Shown here piece after piece: positions 29,700 through 44,383 of a DNA stretch of 64,000 bases. The translations under genes and the position numbers were made by a program. This DNA is from Leclercia sp. S52 (GTDB lineage Bacteria > Pseudomonadota > Gammaproteobacteria > Enterobacterales > Enterobacteriaceae): the NCBI RefSeq assembly GCF_039727615.1, contig NZ_CP152474.1, forward strand, positions 1,922,001-1,986,000. Direction: 5' to 3'. The first letter of the stretch is position 1; every line of letters begins with the position of its first letter. The notes under the pieces were generated by a model, which did no database searches, was not told the origin of the DNA, and worked only from the letters and a program-made list of their open reading frames with translations.

Positions 29700-30508
29700 T
29701 TACTAACGTCGAACGTCGCCCATACCGGGGCATGGTCGGACGGTTTTTCCATGCTGCGGATCTCGTAGTCGATCCCGGTCTCGATGCAGCGCTCTGCCAG
29801 CGGTTTGCTTGCCAGCAGCAGGTCGATGCGCAGGCCGCGGTTATCGTCAAAGCCTTTAGAGCGGTAATCAAACCACGAGAAGCGATCCTGTGTCTCCGGG
29901 TTGGCGCGGCGGAAGGTATCCACCAGACCCCAGTCCATCAGACGCGCCATCCACTCGCGCTCTTCCGGCAGGAAGGAGCACTTCCCGGCGCGAAGCCAGC
30001 GTTTGCGGCTGTCTTCGCCGATGCCGATATCCAGATCGGTATGGCTGATGTTCATGTCGCCCATGATCAGCACCGGATTCTCTTTGTTCAGCTCGGTTTC
30101 AAGGAAGGATTGCAGATCCTGGTAGAACTTCTCCTTGGCCGGGAACTTCAGCGGGTGGTCGCGGCTCTCGCCCTGCGGGAAGTAACCGTTGATCACGGTG
30201 ATATTGCCCAGCGGCGAAGGAATTTCCGCCATGATGATGCGGCGCTGGGAATCGTCACCGTCGCCCGGGAAGCCGCGACGCACCGAGACCGGTGTCTCTT
30301 TGGTGAGCAGCGCCACGCCGTAATGGCCTTTCTGGCCGTGATAGAAGACGTTGTAGCCCAGTTTTGCCACCTCTTCGAGAGGGAACATGTCGTCGTGAAC
30401 TTTTGTCTCCTGCAGGCCGATAACGTCAGGCTGATGTTGCTCGACGATGGCCTGAAGTTGATGAGGACGGGCGCGCAGGCCGTTGATATTAAAAGAGACA
30501 AATTTCAT
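29696..30508 (-). CDS. xthA: Exonuclease III
   Basis: 270 residues (268 in E. coli). ATG 30508 was chosen by alignment from [18 protein letters not shown]; a longer open frame upstream is not supported. The endonuclease/exonuclease/phosphatase fold has the metal-binding E34 (QETKVHD), [26 protein letters not shown] and the catalytic SDHAPVW. It is the main AP endonuclease and a 3'-5' exonuclease in base excision repair. It is the first gene of an xthA-nudG pair and divergent from astC. Confidence 0.96.
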   Translation of the reverse strand: MKFVSFNINGLRARPHQLQAIVEQHQPDVIGLQETKVHDDMFPLEEVAKLGYNVFYHGQKGHYGVALLTKETPVSVRRGFPGDGDDSQRRIIMAEIPSPLGNITVINGYFPQGESRDHPLKFPAKEKFYQDLQSFLETELNKENPVLIMGDMNISHTDLDIGIGEDSRKRWLRAGKCSFLPEEREWMARLMDWGLVDTFRRANPETQDRFSWFDYRSKGFDDNRGLRIDLLLASKPLAERCIETGIDYEIRSMEKPSDHAPVWATFDVSK

Positions 30509-30628
30509 AGTCGCTGCCAGTGCAAGGTGAATAGTGCAGGGATGGTAGCAGAATTTCGCTGGGCTGACTGCCGCCGCTGCGTATGTTCCACCAATTACTG
30601 CGACAGATCGTTTCGACAGTGCAATATT

Positions 30629-30645
30629 TGCACCGATCTGGCGCA
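30629..30645. promoter_or_regulatory. NtrC-like enhancer site
   Basis: TGCACCGATCTGGCGCA has GCAC and GCGC half sites seven bases apart; the NtrC consensus is GCAC-N7-GTGC, so one position differs. It lies about 230 bases upstream of the sigma-54 promoter, a usual enhancer distance. Nitrogen-limited activation of ast by NtrC is known in E. coli. Confidence 0.45.
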
Positions 30646-30864
30646 TGACGCCCTCTAATGGCGCGTAAATGGACCACAAATTTCGCCAGCGATCACAATT
30701 CCAGAATTATATTTGGCTTCTGCATAAAACAGCTGTTTTTCATCCGGCAAAGCCGCGCTTGTTGTAAAAATATTCACTTTATATGCAATAACAGTGAATA
30801 ACTCCATATTGTAACTTATTGATATTACGTTACCCCACCGCGTTTATGCATTTTTATCGCTGGC

Positions 30865-30880
30865 TGGCACGATCGCTGCA
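30865..30880 (+). promoter_or_regulatory. Sigma-54 promoter of astCADBE
   Basis: TGGCACGATCGCTGCA keeps the invariant GG at -24 and GC at -12 with exactly ten bases between, matching TGGCAC-N5-TTGCA at all but one position. It lies about 73 bases before the astC start. Confidence 0.8.
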
Positions 30881-30922
30881 ATCTACATTTACAGCGCAAA
30901 CACTAAAATATTTAACATTTAA

Positions 30923-36001
<5,079 letters not shown>

Positions 36002-36011
36002 AGGAGGCGTG

Positions 36012-36977
36012 ATGGAAAACTTTCTGGCGCTGACGATGGCCGATGAAATGCCTCCCCACCGCGAAGGCAGAGGGGCGTCGTTTCACTGGCGCTGGCTGGC
36101 CCGCGGGGTGCTCGAGCTGACGCCGGAGGTCGCGAGCACGCGCGCCCTGGTGCTCTCGGCCGGGATCCACGGCAACGAAACCGCGCCGGTGGAAATTGTC
36201 GACCTGCTGGTCAGGGCGCTGTTTCGCGGTGAACTGACGCTGCGCTGTCGCCTGCTTGTCATCTACGGCAATCCGCCAGCGCTGAGGGCAGGTAAGCGCT
36301 ACCTGACCTGCGATATCAATCGCCTGTTCAGCGGGCGCGGGGCGCAGTTTCCGACCTGCGACGAGACCGCGCGGGCGGCGCTGCTGGAGGATCTGGTGAC
36401 GGCGTTTTACCAACAGGCAGGGGACGACCGCTGGCATCTCGATCTGCATACCGCTATCCGCGCCTCGTATCATGAACGTTTTGGCGTCCTGCCCCAGCGC
36501 AATCAGCCCTGGGATGAGGCCTTTATTCAGTGGCTGGGGGATGCCGGGCTGGAGGCGCTGGTCTTTCATCAGGCGCCGGGCGGGACCTTCACCCATTTCA
36601 GCTGCGAACGCTTTGGCGCTCTGGCCTGTACCCTGGAGCTGGGCAAGGCGCTGCCGTTTGGCCATAACGATCTGACCCGTTTTGCCACTACCCATCGGGC
36701 GCTGTATGCCTTGCTGAGCGGCGAGGCGCCAGAGCAGCATGCTGAGCCTGTCGAGCACTACCGGGTGGTGCAGCAGATCACCCGCCGCAGCGAGGCCTTT
36801 GTACTGCACATGGCGGCGCATACCCTGAACTTTACTCCCTACCGCCAGGGCGTATTGCTGGCAGAGGATGGCGAGGAACGCTATGAAGTGCAAAAGCCGA
36901 CCGAGTATGTGCTGTTCCCGAACCCTGCCGTGGCCTTTGGTCTGCGCGCCGGGCTGATGCTGGAAAAAGTCTCCTGA
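36012..36977 (+). CDS. astE: Succinylglutamate desuccinylase
   Basis: 321 residues. ATG 36012 has AAGGAGG 4 bases upstream; a GTG one codon earlier lies almost on that site. The zinc-peptidase-like fold shows [16 protein letters not shown], the [12 protein letters not shown] segment, DLHTAIRAS and the catalytic glutamate in [11 protein letters not shown]. It releases succinate and glutamate, the last step. It is more diverged from E. coli than the other ast genes, mainly at residues 10-40. A terminator follows. Confidence 0.94.
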   Translation: MENFLALTMADEMPPHREGRGASFHWRWLARGVLELTPEVASTRALVLSAGIHGNETAPVEIVDLLVRALFRGELTLRCRLLVIYGNPPALRAGKRYLTCDINRLFSGRGAQFPTCDETARAALLEDLVTAFYQQAGDDRWHLDLHTAIRASYHERFGVLPQRNQPWDEAFIQWLGDAGLEALVFHQAPGGTFTHFSCERFGALACTLELGKALPFGHNDLTRFATTHRALYALLSGEAPEQHAEPVEHYRVVQQITRRSEAFVLHMAAHTLNFTPYRQGVLLAEDGEERYEVQKPTEYVLFPNPAVAFGLRAGLMLEKVS

Positions 36978-36985
36978 AAACCTAT

Positions 36986-37020
36986 AACCCCATCAGCGAA
37001 ACGCGGTGGGGTTGTTTATT
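36986..37020 (+). terminator. ast operon terminator
   Basis: AACCCCA (36986-36992) and TGGGGTT (37007-37013) pair around a 14-base loop and are followed by GTTTATT. Confidence 0.65.
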
Positions 37021-37315
37021 TTCTCAGCCATTTCATTTGTCTGCCGTTTTATTACGGATTATTCCTGGCTGTTTGCTTTATTATTAATCTCTCCCCCCGG
37101 TATACTCCTTCACAATCTCTTTAAAATCAGTCTGATGAATATTTCTGTTTCAACTCTCCACGCTTTATCCTTATTTTCTCCATATTTGACGATATTTTGT
37201 TTTTTACACTTTCATTGTTTTACCCTTGCTCTGATTAATTGACGATAAACCCCGTAAAGTGAATCTCGTCAACACGGCATAGCGCCGAAGAATAACTGAA
37301 AGGAAGGACAAAATT
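37021..37315. promoter_or_regulatory. spy promoter region
   Basis: AT-rich non-coding stretch of about 295 bases. In E. coli spy is switched on by the CpxAR and BaeSR envelope-stress systems. Two TTTAC/GTAAA-like words lie near 37,203-37,222 and 37,253, but their spacing does not fit the usual CpxR box well enough to mark one. GGAAGGAC precedes the spy ATG. Confidence 0.4.
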
Positions 37316-37804
37316 ATGCGTAAATTAACTGCACTGTTTGTTGCCTCTACCCTGGCTCTGGGCGCTACCAGCGCGGCGTTCGCCGCGGATACCGCCACCA
37401 CCACCGCAGCACCGACCGAAAGCAAAATGATGCATCACAAAGGCAAGCCGGGTATGCATCACGACATGATGTTTAAAGACCTGAACCTGACGGATGCGCA
37501 GAAAACGCAGATTCGCGACATTATGAAAAGCCAGCGTGACCAGATGAAGCGTCCGCCGGTAGAAGAGCGCCGCGCAATGCATGACATCATCGCCAGCGAC
37601 AGCTTCGATAAAGCGAAAGCCCAGGCGCAGGTCGACAAGATGGCCGAGCAGAACAAAGCCCGCATGCTGGCGCACCTGGAAACCCAGAACAAGATTTACA
37701 ACATTCTGACCCCGGAACAGAAAAAACAGTTTGATGCCAATTTTGAGAAGCGTCTGACAGAACGTTCCGCGCCGGAAGGTAAAATGACCCCACCAGCCGA
37801 ATAA
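37316..37804 (+). CDS. spy: Periplasmic chaperone Spy
   Basis: 162 residues (161 in E. coli). The signal peptide MRKLTALFVASTLALGATSA, then AFA, is cleaved before ADTA. The mature protein holds two LTxxQ-type motifs (LNLTDAQKTQIRDIM, LTPEQKKQF) in a helical cradle rich in methionine and histidine. It binds unfolded proteins in the periplasm without ATP, under envelope stress. Confidence 0.96.
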   Translation: MRKLTALFVASTLALGATSAAFAADTATTTAAPTESKMMHHKGKPGMHHDMMFKDLNLTDAQKTQIRDIMKSQRDQMKRPPVEERRAMHDIIASDSFDKAKAQAQVDKMAEQNKARMLAHLETQNKIYNILTPEQKKQFDANFEKRLTERSAPEGKMTPPAE

Positions 37805-37822
37805 TCGGTTCAGCCATTCAAG

Positions 37823-37880
37823 ACCGCCGGAGTCCTGTTCACCCAAGCGAATACGCTGTGGACAGGTCCGGCGGTTTTTT
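37823..37880 (+). terminator. spy terminator
   Basis: ACCGCCGGA (37823-37831) and TCCGGCGGT (37867-37875) pair, with an inner GTCCTGT/GACAGG helix, and are followed by TTTTTT. Confidence 0.75.
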
Positions 37881-38100
37881 CTTTTCCCGCCTCTTGCCAG
37901 CCGCCGCTATCCCGGTATTCTCCTGTTATCGATTTGCACAATGTATTTGAAATGTCTGACGTTACGGATTTTTTCGCCGTCTCGCTAAGGCCGTTGTGCA
38001 CATCTGCCGATACTACACAGTGATGACCTAACGATAACAATCAAAATGCAACCGCCCTGCGCGGATTGCTCTGGTGCGTATTGCGCCATCTGGAGTGGTG
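37881..38100. other. Intergenic region before ves
   Basis: 220 bases with no gene. The ves ATG at 38101 follows GGAGTGGTG. It should contain the ves promoter; E. coli ves is cold-inducible. Confidence 0.3.
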
Positions 38101-38658
38101 ATGGAATTCTTTGATATCCGCAAAATGCCGGTCAACCTCTGGCGCAACGGGGCCGGTGAGACGCGCGAAATATGTTGTTTTCCCCCGGCAACCCGGGAAT
38201 TTAACTGGCGTGCCAGTATTGCCTCCCTGGCCAGCAACGGCGACTTTTCGGTCTCGCCCGGCATCGATCGGGTGATCACCCTGCTGGAGGGGGGAGAGGT
38301 GCATCTGGATGGCGGGAAGGCGTTTACGCACACGCTGCAGCGTCATCAACCCTTCAGCTTCGCCGGGGATCTGCCGGTTAAGGCTCAGCTGCTGGAAGGG
38401 CAGATGTCGATGGATTTCAATATCATGACCCGCCGGGATCGCTGCCGGGCGAAGGTGCGGGTGGCGGATCGCACCTTTACGACCTTTGCGTCACGTGGCG
38501 GAGTGGTGTTTGTTCTGAGCGGTGCCTGGCAGCTGGGGGAGAAGCTACTTACCCCCGATCAGGGCGCATGGTGGCACGAGGGTGACCATACGCTACGGCT
38601 GCTGAAGGAGGAGGGAACCCTGCTGTTCAGCGAGATTTTCTGGCTTCCGGGACACTGA
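38101..38658 (+). CDS. ves: HutD/Ves family protein
   Basis: 185 residues (191 in E. coli). ATG 38101 aligns at [21 protein letters not shown] double-stranded beta-helix (cupin) fold with [17 protein letters not shown] and [11 protein letters not shown]. The role is unknown; E. coli Ves is a cold-induced, HutD-like protein. A six-G run at 38289-38294 here is in frame, unlike other runs in this window. The 3' end overlaps cho by 32 bases on the other strand. Confidence 0.9.
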   Translation: MEFFDIRKMPVNLWRNGAGETREICCFPPATREFNWRASIASLASNGDFSVSPGIDRVITLLEGGEVHLDGGKAFTHTLQRHQPFSFAGDLPVKAQLLEGQMSMDFNIMTRRDRCRAKVRVADRTFTTFASRGGVVFVLSGAWQLGEKLLTPDQGAWWHEGDHTLRLLKEEGTLLFSEIFWLPGH

Positions 38659-39514
38659 GCGGAATGATCTCATAGTTACCGGTCAGCAGCGGCTTGCAGA
38701 GAATTTTATACCCATCCTGATCGAAACCGGCGGGCGTGCGCAGCAGGTCCGCCGCCTCATCCAGACTGTCGACCGCACCCAGCCAGAGCCAGTTATGGAT
38801 GATGTGGTAGTGGGTCATATCCGGGCGCGACTCTTTCAGCGCCACGGCGCTGTCCCACGGCCAGCAGGTGACGCCAATCGCCTGCAACCCCTCGACTAAT
38901 CGCTGCTGATGATCTTCAACGCTCTCTTTCCCGCAGCACGCGCCCGCGCAACGCTTCAGGGCGGAACGGAAACAGCCCCGCCCGAGAGTTAACGACTCCA
39001 GCCCCAGCAGGCCATAACAGAGCTGACGCTCATCGGCCAGCGTCTGCAGGGTTTGCAGCGCTGCCCGGCGGTTGGCGAAGAGGCCAAACAGATTCGGGGT
39101 ATGGGAAAAATCGACCTCGCGGGCGTAGACGATCTGCGGCTTGCCCTCGGTGATCTGCAGGGAGCAGAGCTGGCGATTGCGGCGTAAGCGTTTATTGAAC
39201 AGCGGCTGCTGCTCCTTGATTAAACGGGCCTCCAGCAGCAGGGCGCCCAGCTCACCTGCGGTCTGGATCCAGGTGATACGCCGGGACTGGCGCAGCATGG
39301 CGGCCTCGTCCGGGGTACGCAGATGCGACAGCACCCGGCTGCGGATATTGACGCTTTTACCGATATAAAGGGGCATGGCATCGCTGTCGCCATGAAAGAA
39401 GTAGACGCCAGGCTGCTTGGGCAGTGCCTCAAGCCACGGGCGCAGATGTTCGGGATATTCATAGATAGCTGCTGCTTCGAATTCAAGCCGCGGTGCCGAT
39501 TGACGCCTGCTCAC
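38627..39514 (-). CDS. cho: Excinuclease Cho (UvrC homologue)
   Basis: 295 residues, as in E. coli. The GIY-YIG nuclease domain shows [20 protein letters not shown] (about 35-54) and the catalytic [18 protein letters not shown] (about 96-113). Cysteines CAGACCGKE follow. Cho makes the 3' incision beside bulky lesions in nucleotide excision repair, when UvrC cannot. A LexA box lies just upstream. Confidence 0.94.
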   Translation of the reverse strand: MSRRQSAPRLEFEAAAIYEYPEHLRPWLEALPKQPGVYFFHGDSDAMPLYIGKSVNIRSRVLSHLRTPDEAAMLRQSRRITWIQTAGELGALLLEARLIKEQQPLFNKRLRRNRQLCSLQITEGKPQIVYAREVDFSHTPNLFGLFANRRAALQTLQTLADERQLCYGLLGLESLTLGRGCFRSALKRCAGACCGKESVEDHQQRLVEGLQAIGVTCWPWDSAVALKESRPDMTHYHIIHNWLWLGAVDSLDEAADLLRTPAGFDQDGYKILCKPLLTGNYEIIPLSVPEARKSR

Positions 39515-39529
39515 AACTTACTCCTGATA

Positions 39530-39545
39530 CTGTTCAGGCATACAG
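39530..39545. promoter_or_regulatory. LexA (SOS) box of cho
   Basis: CTGTTCAGGCATACAG matches CTGT-N8-ACAG exactly, 16 bases upstream of the cho start. SOS control of cho is established in E. coli. Confidence 0.88.
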
Positions 39546-39566
39546 TGTAGCAGCTGTCGTATGGTT

Positions 39567-39590
39567 AAAAAAGAGGCGGCAGACGCCGCC
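39567..39590 (-). terminator. nadE terminator
   Basis: GGCGGC (39575-39580) and GCCGCC (39585-39590) form a GC stem; on the minus strand it is followed by TCTTTTTT. It ends nadE. Confidence 0.75.
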
Positions 39591-39599
39591 CCGGTAGAA

Positions 39600-40427
39600 T
39601 TATTGTTTCCAGAAATCGTCGAATACCGTGATCGGCGGGCGACGTTTGTGTTCAGTCTTCAGATACCAGCCTTCAATAATGCGGGCGGTGCCTTCATCCA
39701 GCGTCTTGCCTTCCAGATAATCGTCAATGTTTTCATAGGTCACGCCCAGCGCGGCTTCATCCGGCAGGGAAGGGCGATCGTCTTCCAGATCTGCGGTAGG
39801 GGCTTTCTTATACAGATGCTCCGGGCAGCCCAGCGCGGCCAGCAGCTGTTTGCCCTGGCGCTTGTTGAGTCGGAACAGCGGGTTAATATCGGTGCCGCCG
39901 TCGCCATACTTGGTGAAGAAACCGGTCAGCGCTTCGGCCGCATGGTCAGTGCCCACCACCACGCCGCTGGTCATCCCGGCGATGCTGTACTGGGCTTTCA
40001 TCCGCTCGCGGGCCTTTTCGTTGCCGCGCACGAAGTCGCTCAGCTCAATGCCCGCGTCGCGCAACGCTTTTTCGCTGGCCAGCACCGCTTCTTTAATATT
40101 CACGGTCAGCACGCGATCCGGCTGGATAAAGGCGATAGCATCCTGGCAATCCTGCTCGTCAAACTGCACGCCGTAGGGCAGGCGCACCGCGATAAACTGC
40201 AGGGATTCGTTACCCGTTTCGGCACGCAGTTCACTAATGGCCATCTGGGCGAGCTTCCCGGCGAGGGTGGAGTCCTGCCCGCCGCTGATGCCCAGCACCA
40301 GCGACTTCAGGAACGGGAAGCGGGTTAAATAGGATTTCAAAAAATCGACGCTACGGCGGATCTCTTCTTCCGCATTGATAGTGGGTTTGGCACCCAGCGC
40401 CTGGATAATTTCTTGTTGCAGAGCCAT
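39600..40427 (-). CDS. nadE: NH3-dependent NAD+ synthetase
   Basis: 275 residues, as in E. coli. The PP-loop [13 protein letters not shown] (about 46-58) binds [22 protein letters not shown] and [12 protein letters not shown] are typical of the ammonia-dependent form; no glutaminase domain is present. It makes NAD+ from nicotinate adenine dinucleotide, the last step of NAD synthesis and salvage, and so is linked to pncA elsewhere in the window. Confidence 0.96.
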   Translation of the reverse strand: MALQQEIIQALGAKPTINAEEEIRRSVDFLKSYLTRFPFLKSLVLGISGGQDSTLAGKLAQMAISELRAETGNESLQFIAVRLPYGVQFDEQDCQDAIAFIQPDRVLTVNIKEAVLASEKALRDAGIELSDFVRGNEKARERMKAQYSIAGMTSGVVVGTDHAAEALTGFFTKYGDGGTDINPLFRLNKRQGKQLLAALGCPEHLYKKAPTADLEDDRPSLPDEAALGVTYENIDDYLEGKTLDEGTARIIEGWYLKTEHKRRPPITVFDDFWKQ

Positions 40428-40658
40428 TTAGCCCCTCCGTTACACAAATTTGCCTGATGAATGTTCTGTTAAAGCTAACTCGTCATGGGGAAAACGACAA
40501 GGATCACACATTTGAATGGGGCGAAATCAGGCGATTTAGCAGCTTATATTTGTTTTACAGGAATTTTCCGAAAAATCTTTGCCGTCACGCTTGAGGTTGA
40601 AAAATGTGATTTTCTATTCCAGGCTTACATAACACGCTGATAAACAAGAGGACGGAAT
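40428..40658. promoter_or_regulatory. Divergent region between nadE and osmE
   Basis: 231 bases. AGGGGC precedes nadE and AAGAGGACGGAAT precedes osmE. E. coli osmE is induced by osmotic stress and in stationary phase. No gene is visible. Confidence 0.35.
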
Positions 40659-41000
40659 ATGAACAAGAATTTAGCAGGAATGTTAGGCGCAGCGGCTGTA
40701 ATGACTTTGCTGGCAGGGTGTACCGCGTATGATCGTACGACGGACCAGTTTAAAGAGCCCGTCGTAAAAGACGTTAAAAAAGGGATGAGCCGTGCACAGG
40801 TACAGCAGCTTGCCGGTAAGCCGTCATCAGAGGTGACGATGATCCACGCTCGTGGTACCTGCCAGACTTACATCCTGGGTCAACGGGATGGTAAAACAGA
40901 AACTTACTTTGTGGCCCTCGACGATACTGGCCACGTAATTAACTCCGGCTACCAGACCTGTGCGGAATATGATACCGATCCGCAGGCACCTAAGGCCTGA
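40659..41000 (+). CDS. osmE: Osmotically inducible lipoprotein OsmE
   Basis: 113 residues (112 in E. coli). A lipoprotein signal peptide ends in the lipobox LLAGC (residues 17-21), so the mature protein is anchored through the lipid-modified cysteine. A SmpA/OmlA (BamE-like) domain follows, with [20 protein letters not shown]. Its function is unclear. A strong terminator follows. Confidence 0.95.
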   Translation: MNKNLAGMLGAAAVMTLLAGCTAYDRTTDQFKEPVVKDVKKGMSRAQVQQLAGKPSSEVTMIHARGTCQTYILGQRDGKTETYFVALDDTGHVINSGYQTCAEYDTDPQAPKA

Positions 41001-41027
41001 TAACACCTTTTCCTGAGCAAAGAGACG

Positions 41028-41052
41028 AACCGGCCGCCTGGCCGGTTTTTTT
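41028..41052 (+). terminator. osmE terminator
   Basis: AACCGGCC (41028-41035) and GGCCGGTT (41040-41047) pair perfectly, followed by TTTTT. Confidence 0.88.
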
Positions 41053-41273
41053 ACGTCGCCATCTATCTTAATTCTCACCGCGAATTATTTACCTAAAATG
41101 TGAAGGGTGTCATAACGACAGGTCAAGGAGAGACAATTGTGGTCCCTTTCGGATTATCCCCAGGAAATCAGTTGCCGTATACTTCATTCATCAGATACGC
41201 CAGCGAGGGAATCCGGTCGGTCAAGGCGGGGATATCGCGGCGAAAGCGGTGAGCACATAAGAGGGAAATTGCT
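41053..41273. promoter_or_regulatory. chb operon promoter region
   Basis: 221 bases before chbB. In E. coli this region binds NagC (two sites), ChbR and CRP. Matching sites probably exist here but I did not fix them by eye. GAGGGAAATTGCT precedes the chbB ATG. Confidence 0.45.
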
Positions 41274-41591
41274 ATGGAAAAGAAACATATCTATCTGTTT
41301 TGCTCAGCGGGCATGTCAACGTCACTGCTGGTGTCAAAGATGCGCGCGCAGGCAGAGAAGTACGAAGTACCGGTCATTATTGAAGCCTTCCCGGAAACTC
41401 TGGCAGGCGAGAAAGGCACTAACGCGGATGTCGTGCTGTTAGGTCCGCAAATTGCCTATATGTTGCCGGAGATCCAACGTCTGTTACCGAATAAGCCGGT
41501 TGAAGTGATCGACTCTGCGCTGTACGGCAAAGTGGATGGGTTAGGTGTTCTTAAAGCTGCTGTAGCAGCGATTAAAAAAGCTGCTAATTAA
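41274..41591 (+). CDS. chbB: PTS chitobiose-specific enzyme IIB
   Basis: 105 residues (106 in E. coli). The lactose/cellobiose-type IIB fold begins [20 protein letters not shown], with the phosphorylated cysteine in FCSAGMSTS. It passes phosphate from ChbA to N,N'-diacetylchitobiose entering through ChbC. It is the first gene of chbBCARFG. Confidence 0.96.
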   Translation: MEKKHIYLFCSAGMSTSLLVSKMRAQAEKYEVPVIIEAFPETLAGEKGTNADVVLLGPQIAYMLPEIQRLLPNKPVEVIDSALYGKVDGLGVLKAAVAAIKKAAN

Positions 41592-41608
41592 TTTAATTTT
41601 TTATTTTT

Positions 41609-41627
41609 CCCGTCAAAGAGCAATTTC
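41609..41627 (+). promoter_or_regulatory. ChiX small-RNA target in the chbB-chbC gap
   Basis: CCCGTCAAAGAGCAATTTC is complementary, save for one base, to the AAAUUCCUCUUUGACGGG seed of the sRNA ChiX as I recall it. In E. coli and Salmonella the chbB-chbC intercistronic region pairs with ChiX and, when chb is induced, traps it, freeing chitoporin (chiP) expression. The site here keeps that arrangement. The chiX gene itself is not in the window. Confidence 0.7.
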
Positions 41628-41639
41628 ACACAAACTTAC

Positions 41640-41658
41640 GCCGCAATATTATTGCGGC
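41640..41658 (+). promoter_or_regulatory. Hairpin before chbC
   Basis: GCCGCAAT (41640-41647) and ATTGCGGC (41651-41658) form a perfect stem-loop 17 bases before the chbC ATG. It may modulate translation or mark a transcript processing site. Confidence 0.45.
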
Positions 41659-41675
41659 ATTTAAGGGCATTTTCT

Positions 41676-43034
41676 ATGAGTAGATTTATTGCTGCGCTTG
41701 AAAAGGTACTCCTTCCTTTTGCAGTTAAAATAGGAAAGCAACCGCATGTCAACGCCATTAAAAACGGCTTTATTAAAGTAATGCCGTTAACCCTGGCCGG
41801 GGCCATGTTCGTTTTAATTAACAACGTTTTTCTTAGCTTCGGTGATGGCTCATTCTTCTATTCATTAGGTGTTCGTTTAGATCCCTCAACTATTGAAACG
41901 TTAAATGGTTTCAAGGCCATCGGCGGCAATGTGTACAACGGTACGCTGGGTATTATGTCGCTGATGGCGCCTTTCTTTATTGGGATGGCGCTGGCGGAAG
42001 AGCGTAAAGTCGACTCGCTGGCCGCCGGTTTATTATCTGTAGCCGCCTTTATGACCGTGACGCCATACAGCGTCGGTGAAGCCTATGCGGTAGGCGCCAA
42101 CTGGCTGGGCGGGGCAAACATCATTTCCGGTATCGTGATCGGTCTGGTCGTGGCGGAAATGTTTACCTTTATCATTCGTCGCAACTGGGTGATTCGTTTA
42201 CCTGACAGCGTGCCGGCGTCAGTGTCCCGCTCCTTCTCGGCGCTGATCCCAGGCTTCATTATTCTCTCCATCATGGGGACCATCGCCTGGGCGCTCTCTC
42301 ACTGGGGCACCAACTTCCACCAGATCATCATGGATACCATCTCTACTCCGCTGGCCTCTATGGGTGGCGTCGTGGGCTGGGCTTACGTGATTTTCACCTC
42401 TCTGCTGTGGTTCTTCGGTGTGCACGGCTCTCTGGCGCTGGCCGCGCTGGACAGCGGCATCATGACCCCATGGGCGCTGGAAAACGTGGCGCTTTATCAG
42501 CAGTACGGCTCCGTTGACGCGGCGCTGGCGGCAGGCAAAACCTTCCACGTTTGGGCTAAACCGATGCTCGACTCCTACATCTTCCTGGGCGGTACCGGGG
42601 CGACGCTGGGTCTGATCATCGCGGTGTTTATCACCTCCCGTCGTGCGGATCACCGTCAGGTGGCGAAGCTGGCACTGCCGTCAGGCATCTTCCAGATTAA
42701 CGAGCCTATCCTCTTCGGTCTGCCGATTATCATGAACCCGGTGATGTTCATTCCGTTCATCCTGGTGCAGCCGCTGCTGGCTGCCATTACCCTGACCGCG
42801 TACTACCTGGGGATTATCCCGCCGGTCACTAACATTGCGCCATGGACCATGCCAGCCGGCCTGGGGGCCTTCTTCAACACTAACGGCAGCGTAGCGGCCT
42901 TCCTGCTGGCGATATTTAACCTCGGTGTGGCAACCGTGCTCTACATGCCATTCGTCGCCATCGCTAACAAGGCCCAGACCACCATTGATGAAGAAGAGAG
43001 CGAAGAAGAGATCGCCCTCGCACTGAAATTCTGA
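41676..43034 (+). CDS. chbC: PTS chitobiose-specific enzyme IIC
   Basis: 452 residues, as in E. coli. ATG 41676 gives [20 protein letters not shown]. It is a ten-helix membrane permease with the conserved substrate-site segments [16 protein letters not shown] and [15 protein letters not shown]. It brings N,N'-diacetylchitobiose across the inner membrane with phosphorylation at the 6 position. Confidence 0.96.
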   Translation: MSRFIAALEKVLLPFAVKIGKQPHVNAIKNGFIKVMPLTLAGAMFVLINNVFLSFGDGSFFYSLGVRLDPSTIETLNGFKAIGGNVYNGTLGIMSLMAPFFIGMALAEERKVDSLAAGLLSVAAFMTVTPYSVGEAYAVGANWLGGANIISGIVIGLVVAEMFTFIIRRNWVIRLPDSVPASVSRSFSALIPGFIILSIMGTIAWALSHWGTNFHQIIMDTISTPLASMGGVVGWAYVIFTSLLWFFGVHGSLALAALDSGIMTPWALENVALYQQYGSVDAALAAGKTFHVWAKPMLDSYIFLGGTGATLGLIIAVFITSRRADHRQVAKLALPSGIFQINEPILFGLPIIMNPVMFIPFILVQPLLAAITLTAYYLGIIPPVTNIAPWTMPAGLGAFFNTNGSVAAFLLAIFNLGVATVLYMPFVAIANKAQTTIDEEESEEEIALALKF

Positions 43035-43080
43035 TGTCGTATGACGCGGGGCAACCCGCGTCAGTACAGGAGAAACAGAG

Positions 43081-43434
43081 ATGTTTGATTTAGAGAATGT
43101 TGTTGCAGAAGCAGAAGACGTCGCAGAGAACGACCTTGAAGAAGTGGTGATGGGGCTTATCATCAACTCCGGTCAGGCGCGCAGCCTGGCGTACGGTGCC
43201 CTGAAAAAAGCCAAACAGGGCGACTTCGCCACTGCGAAAGAGATGATGGCCCAGTCGCGCACCGCGCTGAATGAAGCACACCTGGTGCAAACAAAACTGA
43301 TCGAAAGCGATCAGGGTGAAGGTAAGATGAAGGTCAGCCTGGTGCTGGTACATGCCCAGGATCATCTGATGACCTCCATGCTGGCGCGTGAGCTGGTAGC
43401 GGAACTCATCGAACTTCACGAGAAAATGCAGTAA
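43081..43434 (+). CDS. chbA: PTS chitobiose-specific enzyme IIA
   Basis: 117 residues (116 in E. coli). The lactose-type IIA is a three-helix trimer; the phosphorylated histidine lies in SLVLVHAQDHLMTSM. It takes phosphate from HPr and passes it to ChbB. Confidence 0.96.
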   Translation: MFDLENVVAEAEDVAENDLEEVVMGLIINSGQARSLAYGALKKAKQGDFATAKEMMAQSRTALNEAHLVQTKLIESDQGEGKMKVSLVLVHAQDHLMTSMLARELVAELIELHEKMQ

Positions 43435-43462
43435 GTCAGGCAGATAGCAGGAGGTCAGCGCC

Positions 43463-44281
43463 ATGGAAATCACTACCGCCCGGGAACAACAGCTGTTCAA
43501 TGGTAAAAATTTTCATGTGTTTATCTACAACAAGGTGGAGAGCATCAGCGGTCTGCATCAGCATGACTACTATGAATTCACCATTGTGCTGACCGGCCGC
43601 TATTTCCAGGAGATCAACGGCAAGCGGGTGCTGCTGGAGCGCGGGGACTTTGTCTTTATTCCGATGGGGTCTCACCATCAGAGTTTTTACGACTTTGGCG
43701 CGACACGCATTCTCAACGTCGGGATCAGTAAACGCTTCTTCGACACCCATTACGCGCCGCTGCTGCCGTTCTGCTTTGTCGCCTCGCAGGTTTATCACGT
43801 CAAAAGTGAATTCCTGAACTGGATCGACACCGTGATTGCCTCGCTTAACTTTCGTGACAATGAATTTGATGAATTCATTGAAACGGTGACCTTCTACGTC
43901 GTCAACCGCTTACGCCACTATCGCGAAGAGCAGCAGGCGACGGACGACATCCCGCAATGGCTGCGCACCACCGTTGAAATGATGCACGACAAACTGCGTT
44001 TTGGAGAAAACGCGCTGGAGAATATGGTGGCGCTGTCGGGTAAATCACAGGAGTACCTGACCCGGGCGACCCAGCGTTATTATCAGAAAACGCCGGTGCA
44101 AATAATTAATGAAATACGGATCAATTTCGCCAGGAAACAGCTGGAGATCACCAACTATTCGGTGACGGATATTGCTTATGAATCCGGTTACAGCAGTCCG
44201 AGCCTGTTTATTAAGACCTTTAAGAAATTGACCTCATTTACACCTAACAGCTACCGGAAAAATATCACGGTTATTAATTAA
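43463..44281 (+). CDS. chbR: AraC-type regulator ChbR
   Basis: 272 residues; ATG 43463 follows AGGAGG. E. coli ChbR has about eight more N-terminal residues. An AraC cupin ([20 protein letters not shown]) is followed by two helix-turn-helix motifs at the C-terminus ([40 protein letters not shown]). It represses or activates chb depending on the phosphorylated sugar and works with NagC and CRP. Confidence 0.95.
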   Translation: MEITTAREQQLFNGKNFHVFIYNKVESISGLHQHDYYEFTIVLTGRYFQEINGKRVLLERGDFVFIPMGSHHQSFYDFGATRILNVGISKRFFDTHYAPLLPFCFVASQVYHVKSEFLNWIDTVIASLNFRDNEFDEFIETVTFYVVNRLRHYREEQQATDDIPQWLRTTVEMMHDKLRFGENALENMVALSGKSQEYLTRATQRYYQKTPVQIINEIRINFARKQLEITNYSVTDIAYESGYSSPSLFIKTFKKLTSFTPNSYRKNITVIN

Positions 44282-44383
44282 CGTCCGGCGGAATCACCGC
44301 CGGGAATATCGACTTCAATACTTGCCCAAATAAGTGGGACGGGATCGCTATACTTTAATGGCGGATCTCCCAGGGAGAATATT

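Noticed and set aside
37006..37242. 78-residue hydrophobic ORF before spy
   Set aside because: It has a GTG start inside the ast terminator and covers the spy promoter region; the hydrophobicity reflects a T-rich sequence.
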